DNA of 64,000 nucleotides from Opisthorchis felineus (lineage: Eukaryota; Platyhelminthes; Trematoda; Opisthorchiida; Opisthorchiidae). The DNA lies in contig SJOL01007698.1 in NCBI GenBank assembly GCA_004794785.1, positions 243,979 through 307,978 of the forward strand, read 5' to 3'. The translations under genes and the position numbers were made by a program. Under the pieces are notes generated by a model. That model was not told the origin of the DNA. It was given only the letters and a program-made list of their open reading frames with translations, and did not search any database. Shown here piece by piece: positions 48,401-60,400 of this stretch (its first letter is position 1; every line of letters begins with the position of its first letter).

Positions 48401-51400
48401 GATACCTCGTCAGTATGTTGATTTTATATATATATATATATATATGGTTACTTGGGGGAGAAAGATGATGGTTTGGGTGGCTACACCCCCCAACCCGTCC
48501 TCTATCGAAGTAATTGGATGGGTGAACATCACACAACCGTGACTGCAAGAGGGGCGATTTGAGAAGAGACATGATGGCGGACGCGGTGTAGACTCACTTG
48601 ATCGAATAGGTTCGCCTTTCCTCAGGGTCGTGTATTTTACCACCGTCCTGGATTAAATAGGGCATCCTGCTTTGGGTCATTGTCTCAACGACTTTCTCCA
48701 CTTGATGTAGACACTTTAGGAAAATGCACATGGCATTGTCAAACCTGAAAATAAAAATGAAGAACAGTGGCGATGAGATATATCAGTGCAACACAACTTA
48801 AATGCCTATCTGAGGTACTCAACCACAAGTAGTTCTGTTACCGGGAGATTTGTGGTGCTCGCGTAACTCATGTGAACGGCCTTGAGGTTACCTTCAATTG
48901 TCAATGATGTTAGACGGTCAACCGTGGTCACGTTTATAACGCTACGGGCGAGGGGTGTCACTTCCTGGGTTGTCGAATTTGACTGGGGTGGGGAGGCCAT
49001 ACATTCAGTTCATTGTAATGGGCCATGGTTCTGAGACAGTCACACAGATTAAGAATAAAGGGATGACACCAATATGATGTTTGGCACGTTGCACTGAAGC
49101 ATACCCACTGAAAAGAATGCAAAATAACGCTGTTTGTGTCTAATTACCCAACAAATCGTTAAACTGTGAAAAGGAGTGTCTCACTTATGACGTCAGCAAG
49201 CAGCGCCAGCCTTGCGTAGTGGATACATTGCTTTCGAACACTCCATACTACAAGACCCCTTGCTAGCCGCTTTTCGGGGCTTTTACACTGCTAGCAAGAT
49301 ATGCGAGTTTCTATCAACTGTTGTGTGATATCAGCAGAGAGATACGCATGACTAAATTTACCCTGGGTCAGCATGAGCCGAGTTGACAAAATGTTGTTTT
49401 TGGTAAGTAATGCTAGTTAAGAATTCTCCGCGACCCGCGTTTCACCGCCCTGAGAGCATCCTATTACTCGCAATCTTGGCCGAATGAAAACATTAGCAAC
49501 GCAGATTTGTTTGCAGTTACATGGAGCTGTATCTGGCTAGTGACTAAGCCGGCGTCCCAGTAGGAACCCGTGACAGTATTGCACAGCACACGAGTTCCAG
49601 GGACAAACAATAAAAACGGAGGATATCAACCTCCTGATTTTCCCAGCTATAATACATTATGGTCCTTATTCTAACTTCTGTCAAACGGTTTTGGCAGCAG
49701 TTTTCAGCTGTGGATTTTGTGTCGATCAATAAATTACGCTTCGTGTACAACTGCATCGCAGTGTTCATATCAATCACGTGCTTGATCGGCAGTGTTGTGC
49801 ATGTAATAAGGAGACACAAACATGACCCAGAGAGCCTCTGTCTGACATCAAACCACTTGTCCTGAAAAATGCGCCAAGCCAAAGTTTGTTTTCTTTTCCG
49901 TGTGCACAAACTGACAGGTTACACTGGCTCAGCTAAAGGAGCTGTTGCCTAAACAAGTGGTTGTCACTTGCGACGCCATTTTGAATCAGTAAAAGAATAA
50001 TTAATTGTAGCTGGACAGTAGCGAAAGGTGACCATAATTGGAAGAAAAACTACCGGTCGCATTGTTGTACCGTCGATGGTAACAAATTCCTTAAGCCAAT
50101 GAGTTGAGCCAACCCAGAGAGCGTGCGCGTCCGCTTCCCAACCTATTCTTGTTATCATGGAATTTTCTTAAAGTCAAAACAGCGTAATGGGATAATATAT
50201 TATAATCCGACGTTTCGGTTGCCGTGGGCAACCTTTTTCAGGGATTTCTACGACCAATTCATTTTTTAACACTATCCGAGCCGAATTTGGCCCGGAACTC
50301 CCAAATCCTCTGGTTATTGTTCTTGGAAAACAATACCTCGTGCCAAGGGCACAGTTTTAACGACTTAGCACTTTTTTCATTGCGAATCCCATTCTTCTAT
50401 GAAGGTAGTAAAGCCGGACCATACAAAGAAGTAGTCCGCGACAATTTCTAATAACTGCCAATCTTTCTGGTTGTTGTATCTCCGTGCCATTGCGCACATA
50501 AAAAGCTATCTAGAAACTTCCGCACTCTGTATGCTCAAAGTGCGCAACACGGTTTACACTAACCGAACCTACTGAAAAGAAACATTCCTCTCGTTGAAGA
50601 AACATCTTGGCATCCCTCGAAGGAATTTCCTCAAATGAGGAGTACTGTACTGTTAAAACCAAGTTGAACAACGCTTCACTCATTCGACATGAACGCTTCC
50701 TCTAAGGAAAACACCTATCAAACCCCGGCACTGCTGATCTGAGTATCTGATTGTACACGCATGTGTGAACATCCAAGTAAGCTGGCACATTGTGCGACTG
50801 ACCCTTGACTCTAATCCCTCTGCCTGAGGAGTCGTCACTCGAGGAGCCAGTCAACGCATGACCATGTGATATGAATTGTGCGATGGAAACATGAGAGGCG
50901 CTATATTCCGTCTAAGTGCAAGTTATTCATACTACTGATCAACCATCCGTGGCCGAGCTGCATACTGTTGAACCACGAACCCGGAGGTCGCGGGTCCTAA
51001 TCTCCCTAGAGGTTTGTCGCGCACTGCTGATAATCCTGAGGAAGGACGAAACACCCGAACAATGCTTCTCAGTTTTTCAGCACAGACCAACTTCACTTGT
51101 ATAATGAAATTTCTATTGAAATTACCACATGTTGTCAGCAAACCTTGAGCATATTTTCGGTGGTCGTAATCGGAAGTGTGGGCTCACTACAAGGCATGAA
51201 ATTTATTCAGTTACATTTTGCTGATGAGAAAAATGCTATTGTGTCAGTGTTCTACCTAGAAATGATGAATGATAAACAATAAACCATTAAGATCGCTTAC
51301 AGATCCTGGCGGTGGTCAGCAAATTCCTTCTGTATCATCTGGCACTATCATTTTCGCTAGAAGCATTTCCCCATTTCAAGCAAACCAAATTGGTCCTGCG

Positions 51401-54400
51401 ATTGAAGACTATATTGCGACTGAGTGGGTTTTGTTGTTCCAGCTATTCGTTCTTCATTAGTTCCCAATCATCCACTAACACAGTTTCCACGATGTTCATG
51501 AACGGCGAGTCCAGGTGTGGTGTATGGTTTGATATAGATTAACCAATGATAGACGTATCTCAATAAAAGTAGGCGTTAGGCTTCGTAATGCACTACTCAT
51601 AAGGTTGCTGAAAATTCTTCGACAGCCCACGACCGGTTTCACCCTTCTTGGGGCTCATCAGGTAGGCTCAGTCCCCGAGTTTCCGTCAACCTTATGTTCT
51701 ACTTGAAACCAAATTGCAGATGAGTGTACTTCGCCAACTAGCTGTTAGGCTGTTTCAAGGCATCCAAATTAACCATTGATTTGAGACACAGGACGAAACT
51801 TGTTACGCGCAAGATTAACATATATCTACACGCAACTGAGAGTCACGTGCGAAAAAAAACGAACAATAAAGCGTATGAACGATCAGACACACCGCCCTCG
51901 GAACGAAACAGAGGCAAAATAAAAACGGGATTGAGTCCGCACACCATACTTACTTTGAAAATCCAAACAACTGCCTCCCAGTGGTCGCATAGTACAAAGG
52001 ATATTCTTTGTCATTTGTTGAATCGACTACTTTTGACTGGCTTCCGAGCGGAACTACGCGGTAACTATAACACACGGAGTAAACACAAACAAGGTGGGCG
52101 TAATTGCGGGCACAGTTTATAGAAACGACAATCACCTTTGACAAAATAAACAAGCTGATAAGATAGACAGTGACTTCACGAAGAACGTTCCGTTACATTC
52201 TGTTACGTTCTACAATCCGTCTGAAAGTGTAACAATAAGTCAAGCAACTGGACGGATGTCTACCGAGACTCGCTCTGGATGTTACAAACGCTCTTTTACT
52301 AGGTTCCTTGAGAATAAGGCAGTCGCAAAGACGCTACATTTCAATTACCTTGAGCCCAAAAACAAAACGTTCCGCACGATAACAAAGGGTAAAAAAGATC
52401 GATAATACATCGCGTTATAAAGAGTGGATAGACTCGTGGGACCGGTGGGACTACAACGCAACAACAACAACGTCAAGCATATGGCCTATCTCAGGGATAT
52501 GTGTGAAAACCTACGACATCCTACCACATTTAAAAAAACAAAGCAGTTATCTTGGAAAGGGATGATGTCTTTTAAGAGGGATGTCGATGGAACTCATTAG
52601 TTGAGACAGAACGATCAAGCACATTGGTGAACCTAGTCCGAAGCACAGTCCCCTAGTTCGAAACCATACCGTGTGCTGGATTAGGTTTGCCGTACGAAGG
52701 AAGGTCTTCACTAAATTTGCTTTTGCATGGAATCGGACAGAGGCTACGGGTACCGACCACTACGTTTATTTTCACAATAAACTGTAAGCTAAACTGCCGC
52801 ACGCCGGATGATCAATATGTCCAAGAAAACCTACATTTCGTATGTCTCAACCTCGCGGGAGAAGGGTAAATCAGAATAAATAACGCTCAAAAAGACACAA
52901 GCCAATCAGAAGCAGTTATCAAAGGAATAAAACAAAATATATCAACGGACTGTTGGTACAGATGTTTAAAATGTTATAACAGCCAAGGTCTTTCATTTCT
53001 CTAGAATAACCAACGAGGGTTGAAACCAACAGCTGGACCGTTTGGTCGCGTCCCATATAATTCCACAGAGGGATAAAACAGGAATATGGCTACTTTGTAG
53101 GGCAAGGCAAGAATCAAATCACTTACAGTATGAACAAACCTGGCTCGAAATAGCTTATAAAGTAGCAAACTGTAAGATGACATATTCAGACACAGCGGCA
53201 GCTCACAATTGTGTTGAAGAGCTCTGTCTTACCACAAAGCTGAGCAACTAGTTATCCAGAAAGCCGTTGAGAGTCAGTCTGTAGTCTTTCAACCAGAACC
53301 AGTGGCAATAAAATAGGAACAGTCTGCGCGGTCTATTCGACAAATAGGAAGTGTAAATGCTTGTGAACTATTGAGGAGGGCATCTGGTCGGTGACGGTCT
53401 GCATTCTTGTGTCAAGTACGTTGTTCGACAAACAGGCCGTCGCACCAAATGCCTCTGGCACAATTCCAATATCGTGTAAATCCATTGGAAAAGGTGTTTT
53501 TCCACGTTGTGGGTGTAGGTTGATTATAAAGAGCGGATGATGGGCATAATTAACACAAAGCTGGTGTCAGTTGCGTTGATTAGGCCATACAACTAAACAA
53601 ACCATCGTGAAAGGGTGCAGAATGTGCACAGTTGGATCACATTTCCAAGCCGTGCAAAAGTAGATAGGCAGACAGTGGTTAACAGGTTACGGGGGCGGAA
53701 CCAAAAAAGTCGGACAAAAGTAGGGCTCCAGCATACACTACCGCCACCCACCCGAAAGCAGACTATCCGTAACTTCTTAATCAATCATTGCATGGTAGCC
53801 TTGATAAATGTCAAGAAAGTTTTCACATCCTAAATAGCTCCTTGTAACACGGATCACACAGCCACGGTGAAACAATCCTCCAGAAGTGACCTAGATAATT
53901 CGTCTAGAAAAGTTGATTACAAACGGAACCGACAGTTAATTAATTAATTAATACTTTTCGCGCATCGTCGATGAAGAAGGGAGAATGTGTTTTGCGGACT
54001 CGAAAGCTGTCTCACAACGCACCAACCTCCGACGAGCGAGTCGCCGCGTGTCTTATCACGAATATTTGTTTGATTCGAGAAGTTTGGACGTTTGCATTGA
54101 CTGCCAACCTACAGGAGGTTGCGAAAAATGTCCCACCATGGGTAGGACAATGTCAGTGAAACAAGCTGTGAAAAGGGTAACGCAGCCAAAGGGAATTTTC
54201 AAAGGCGTCGATATCGAGGGCTGAGTGCTTCAACTGACAGGCCTTCATCAACAGATACCCCAGATGTTGCATAGGGCACAACCTTCCAATTAACTTTTCG
54301 GGAACAACTACTATCAAAAGAAGAGTTCGGGGAACTTGAATACAGCTTTCCTCAAATATGCATAAATTTTATAATCAAAAAGAAACGCACTTGACGAACA

Positions 54401-57400
54401 TTAAAATAAAAAGACAAGGTCAGTAGTCGGCCTTATTCTCCATTAAAGCTCACGCAATGTGTGTGTACTTTATCAAATTGCTGAAGCTTCTGACGTGCGA
54501 ACCTTTACGCAGATTGTGTGTGGAGTTTAGGACGGAAGTTGGGTCTTTTTACCAGGATTAAACCTTCATTTTCCAACAAACTGCGATAGCAGATTGTTAG
54601 ACGGTGGCATTCTTTTGACAACTAGTTCATCTATAGTCTACAGGAGGCAACGGGTCTAAGAGAGTACAAGGTTTCTCAGCCAAGATAGCTTCTCTCCTTG
54701 TAACTGACTGCTTGTGAGTGAGAAGAATTTTGAATGAGCCTCTGGAAACAAAACGTTTTTCTGACCGGATGCGTTGAAGGGGATCATCAGAATTGGCAAT
54801 CAGCAACCCGACTGCACCGCGTAAACTGGAAATTGCTCACTCACCCTTGGAAAGTGTAATTCAGTTTCCGCGCAATGCATTGAAGTAACATGGCGCACTG
54901 ACCCCAGGCGGCATTGATTTCATCCCAGCTAACCTAGAAGGCAATGGTGAGAAATTTTGGCTGAAAAACGAGGATTGATGGACGAGATTGTGTAAAAACA
55001 TAAACCATTACCTACAAAAAGTGGGAAGTGAAGTTCAGCTTACGAGCCCAGGTGGAATGATGTGGCAGAAGTAGAGATAGTCCCATAGGAGCACTGATGA
55101 CAGGCTGAGTGCCGATATGGAGTAAACAACGGTGAAAACATGAACAGGGGACTCGTTTATCTGCTTGCAATCAAGAGGCCAAAATCCACGAATATCAGGC
55201 TCTTGGGGGTGGGTGAACAGTATCTCCCCGGGTGATCAATCAAGAAGTGAACAGTACATGTGCGAGATATGCCCGGAGAGAAATAATAGGTCAACTCATC
55301 CATCAATCCTGATACCCAAATCTCACCGGGGGTCGTATCAGTACATACGTCGAACACCGGTTACATCCTAGTACGCGATAAGCGACCTGAAGAAAACCAA
55401 TACGTGAGCTGACAGAAGTGTACCATCATACGTGAGGTGGAGCTATCCTTTTGCTAGAACGATGGGGAATAAGGTATGAACTTTTTGCCGCCTGGGTGCT
55501 GTTGAGTGGGTTATGAGTTTTCATAAGGACCCAGGCTCTGTAAAACGCGCTTGGTACACCACTAGTATCCACTGCCTTCGAAACTGTGATCATCCATACG
55601 GTCCACTCATACCAGTCAGCCCCCGTGAAGTCGCAGTGGAATTGGGTGACAAAAAAATCCGTCCTTATGCTACGCAACTCCAAAGAGAACTGAGGTTGCT
55701 CATGAAAGCAATTGTTAGGTTGCAGCGAAACGGACATGCACAACGGTGCTTACGAGTATACAGGTGGAACTCACTGGACGATCCGATAAGCGTCCGAGAT
55801 GTAGGCCGTTGATAATGCCAAAATGACCTGAATACCATATTGGAAATACGGTATTGAGAACGTTTGTCCGAAGAAGACGATCGAGATGACGTTTCGCATA
55901 TTTAACGCGAGCGTCTAGTGACCAAAGCTCCTCTTCTGCCTCGATGAGATTTTGTTTTTGCTCATTGTACTGAGTTTGGGCTCTGTACTCAACACCATTG
56001 CAATATTTAAATAAAAAAAAGGTAAAGGCGAAAAAAGGACAGGGTGAATGACGGTGGATGTAGGTTCGAGGCATTTACACAACAAAGATCTAATCACGGT
56101 CACTGGCAAAGCACCAGCATTCAGCAATGGTGTTCACTACTGCACAGTTACAACAATCTGGTGGGATAAAATTATCCCCGTGGAAGTGGCTGATCTATCA
56201 CAAGGAATTCGTCAAAGTTGTACAGAACACTAAAGAATCAGTCAAATTGACCAAAAACTTACAACATGAACAGGGGTTGACTTCAATCTATGCGAAGTTT
56301 TCCGCCTAACAGAGTAAGGTGGATCAGTCATGTACTGTCTACCTCCGAGTTTGTGTGAGTCTGAAAACGAAGACAATCACTAGGCGTGCATGACACATGA
56401 ATAGAGAGACCGATCGGTTCCTCATTCTGTCGACCTGATAAAATAATCACTTAGCTGAACCTTAGTCGGTAGCACTTTATTAACCACCTTTTTCTCTTGC
56501 TACAGAATAGTCCGGAGACAAAGATTTTGCAGCCCCTACCACCCAGCTTTTGTCCTGGGTCAGGCACAACTGATCTCATCCGTCTCTCGCCGATATTCAC
56601 CTCTGAGCCGTATCGATGGATTTGTGATTGATACCTCATTCTAAATAACGAAACAATATGCAGTCAACTGTTTGGGACTACGGCTGAGGTGCGACTGTCA
56701 ACAGATTCGTAGAAATGGCTTAAGGATTCTATGGGGATGCCAGTTATGAACATAATCCATCATATTTAAAAATAGTCAGCAATCTCTGATAGCTTGAAAT
56801 AGTGCTCGACGATCCTTGCCCTACTCGAAACAGTAGCACACAAAAACTTAATTCTACAGGAAAACACTTCAATGTTCATTCGAACACTGGTGCACTGTGA
56901 AAACTAAGCCTTATGAAAGTCAGTTCTGGACGGGGCCACAAGCTTAGATGAGGGAAAAATAAAAAAGCATTGACGTACCTATCCAGTTCTTCAGTTCGCC
57001 GTGCTAACTCCGCAGTGCAATCCGTCACTTGTTGATCTAACTTTGCTCCTTCTGCCAAAACATCGGCCAATTGTGCCTGGAGTTCGGCAACTTCCTTCTG
57101 TAATTCCGAAAGACGACGTTTTGGGCGCCGAGCACCAGAACGAGACTCAGTTGCCGAACGAGGAGGCCCTTGTGATTCCGCACCGACGTCCAGTTCAGAT
57201 GCGCTACTCCAACCTTCCAAACTTTCAGACGAAGACAGTTCGTCATCACCAACTGCAGAAGGCTGAGTGGAACTTGATGGCAACGTGAAAAGTGTGCCAG
57301 GTTGATCTGAAAGACTCAAACAGCTTAGCCAATTAGATGTAGACGTATCGGGCTCATCCTGATCATGTGGCTTTGGACTAAGAGCATCTGGAGGACGACC

Positions 57401-60400
57401 AGCTGAAGAGCTCTCGGGTGGAGGTGCACCGGAAAATCCTTTGGCCTTAGCGCGCGTCTCACTTGATTTGATTTTTGATTCAGCTCGCGCTGCTTTTCCG
57501 TCCAAATAGGACATGTAAGATCTGGTTCGGATGGACAAACGCAGAAAGTTTATAGTGCAGCACTACTGTGAGCAATACTTATAAAAACCAACAGGTTATC
57601 TGATAGATTTGCAGAAAAGTATAGGACGGACGAGCACAGCTCGAGGTGCGAGTTGAACGTATTGGAACGTCCATAGATCAGTATGCTGAGTGACTGGGAG
57701 AGACCGTACTAGTCATGCCGAAATTGTCAAATATACTCAAGTTGTGTTTGCGCAATCCGCATTGCTGATCAGTCCCACCTGTGATCCTCAGCTTGTGGGA
57801 CCTATAAAAGCCTACGAGGAGAAAGCTGATTTTCTTGACATATGTTGAATTAGGCGTGGTGACCCTTTACTTAGCAGACAGTACATTTTCCGACCAGTTT
57901 TCCCATTTGACTCGGTCCAAACAGCTCTGACCTACTCCGACTGGGCCCAGTCGTTAAAACCCTGGTCTACCCTTTACGGTCGACTTCGGATTCCTGCATG
58001 AAGGTCCTCATATTGGCTGCCACCCTCGTCTTGTAAATTGTGTACACATGTTGTTTCGTCAATAGAAGGCCTAAAAAGATCATTTTACCTTTCTGAATAG
58101 CCATTTCCTATTTACACAGTCACTGCCAAGTCATTGGTCTTAACTCTCACCGGACGCTAGTAGGATGTGGTCAAATTCCTAAAAGCCCAACCCCTGTTGA
58201 CGTTCAACACGTTCTGAGTATAACCCATCTGTGAGACCGATCAATGGCTGGATAAAACGCACCAGTCACATCAGCTCAGCTAACAGCTGTTAAACCAAGA
58301 GTTCCACCTCCTAGGTCGACTAATCCCCCCATGTAGTCGGACTTCATAGCAGTAATAGTAGTTCTGCCGGAACATGAACGCGGTCAACACTGAGCAACCA
58401 AAATGCAAGAAGTGCAGCGCACGTGCAGTACAAATAGTAAAATACACTAACCGCAAGCAATTCAACTCTTCCTCCTGATATTCCAAACACTGTTGTCTGG
58501 CGGTCAGTAGAACATCTGCACAGTCCTGACACAGCGGATGATCAACCTCTGTTCGTCCACTGAGGATGTCGAACAGAGCAGAACTGACCTGTGAGAGTGG
58601 GAAAAACAACCATGTTGTATGGTTAAAAGCAAGACTAAAAGAGTGACTACTACGAGTGGACAAATGTGTTAGAGGGCCATGCAACGTCCCAAAGTTCGTG
58701 TGGCTCTGGGGCCAAGCCATTGAGTAGCTTGGCATGGAATATTCAAAGAGTAACACTTAGTGCGAGGATGACCAAGACACTCCGATAGTGATTAGATTTG
58801 AGAGATTTCCTCGCTGGATCCTTAAAATCTGGCTGTTGTTTTCAAGGGAATGTATGATGTGATCGTTCATGATAGTTCCAGTCAAGGAACTTGATGGTTA
58901 TTAATGCTTGAATTTCAAAAACTACTAAGATGAACTGATAAGTGGAAAATTAGGGACGGAACATAAATTCATAAGTTCAAGATACTTAATGCAAGATATC
59001 CAGGTGACATCAGTTGGAGGACTCCAAGCATATTATATATATATATATATATATATANATGGAGGACTAGCATCCGTTTCCGGATTGGCCCGTCACACGG
59101 AACTAAGCCGATGGACACCAGCACAGTGGGGCATCTGTCACCTGTGCGTCCGTATGAGCACGCTGTACCCGGTGAAAGCTCGAAAGGGAATGAGACGAGA
59201 AAGAGGGGGCAGTTCAGTCATCAGCATGTCCAATCGGTGGCCCATAAGTGAAAATTTGAGCTCCACAATGCACATAAAGAGTCATCTTGTGACTCGCACC
59301 GCTGATGTGATACACCCTAGACACATATATGGCTAGTTAGTGCTAGCCTTTATTCAGCTGGTCGTGCCATGGCTAGCACTCCGCATTCCTCGGTCACACT
59401 TGCATTGGTTTGAGTGTTAATCCGAAGAGATGTTAAAAGTGGCCCTAAGAGTGATAGCCAAGCCGTAAAAAGTTGCCTATTTCAAGAGTATCGAAAGAAT
59501 TGAGAAATTTAACTGTAGACACCCTTTCTCAATTACCACAAGGGCCCATTTAAATCATTACGATACAAAATCAATAGATGGAAAAGAAACCACTAAATCG
59601 TTTGTCTAATTGTACACGCGCTACAGTAAAGGTCTTGTTAGTTAGATTGTACTGCCTTAAGCCGGTAAATTCCAGGTGGATAAAACAGGAGATTAAGTGA
59701 ACCCAAACCAAATTCAGTTTAATGGGAAACAACCGCTTTCGTGTCAGAAGCGAAACGCTGTCCAGCTGTAAATCCACCGACTTTTTTACCAAACCCCTGT
59801 GAAACGATTACTTTTCAAACCTTTTCTAAGTGTTGCAATCTTGTTCAAATTTCAAGAGGGACAAAAGGCTGGGTCCTGATTGCAGGTAACCGAATGGATA
59901 AAATTGCCGGCTTCCGTTTCGGCGGTCCCAGTTAAACTTATCCGGATGGGTACCTTCGAATGGGCAACTGGCCTCCGTCTGGAAATGCTGCAAACATCCT
60001 TCCTCACGGTTAAAAGCGTTAAATGAACTTAGTACTTTTTGGCAAGTAGCTCATATATAAAGCCAACTGTTTCCCAAGAAACGCTGAGAGGAAAAAAGCG
60101 ACTGCCAGGCCAACTTTGGGTCATCACTTTTCTATTAGCATTATGGTAGCTCGTACCATAAAAAGTGCACGGGAACGACCAAGAAGCTCACCTTGTGTCG
60201 ATGGTCCAAACCGACAGCTGGCGTAGAGTATCGCCGAAGAAGGGACAGTGCCTCGGCTTCGGAGTGTGTCGTCCCAGGACTGCGGTGAACAGCAAAGAAT
60301 AGGAGGACATCATTCACAGGGGGGAAATATGCCCAATAGCATGAATGCTTCTGTAAGCATTCTCTGTATAGAACACTATGCCCTAAATCAACCAGATTGA

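Larger units (their letters stand above)
45421..48597 (-). other. Beclin intron 9
   Basis: SINE (45975-46150), hammerhead relic (46690-46745), related repeat near 46816-46905 and an AT repeat. Nothing recognised in 47000-48400. Confidence 0.85.
48745..51953 (-). other. Beclin intron 8
   Basis: Penelope 3' segment, Sm-alpha-like SINE and the complete hammerhead motif. Nothing recognised in 48800-50160. Confidence 0.85.

Noticed and set aside
48806..49000. A 64-codon minus frame considered as a Beclin exon.
   Set aside because: Exon 9 at 48744-48598 joins exon 8 in phase without it, and its sequence has no Beclin counterpart.
51781..51825. aggacgaaacttgttacgcg as another hammerhead piece.
   Set aside because: No ctgatga strand or stem II partner lies upstream; the 9-base match can be chance.
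55426..55743. Minus-strand frame next to Beclin exon 6, with a GPYG-like spot recalling the VPYG segment of Beclin.
   Set aside because: The exon 6 donor (cca|gtgagt) lies before it, and exons at 54933-54845 and 52064-51954 supply the real segment in phase, so this is intron.
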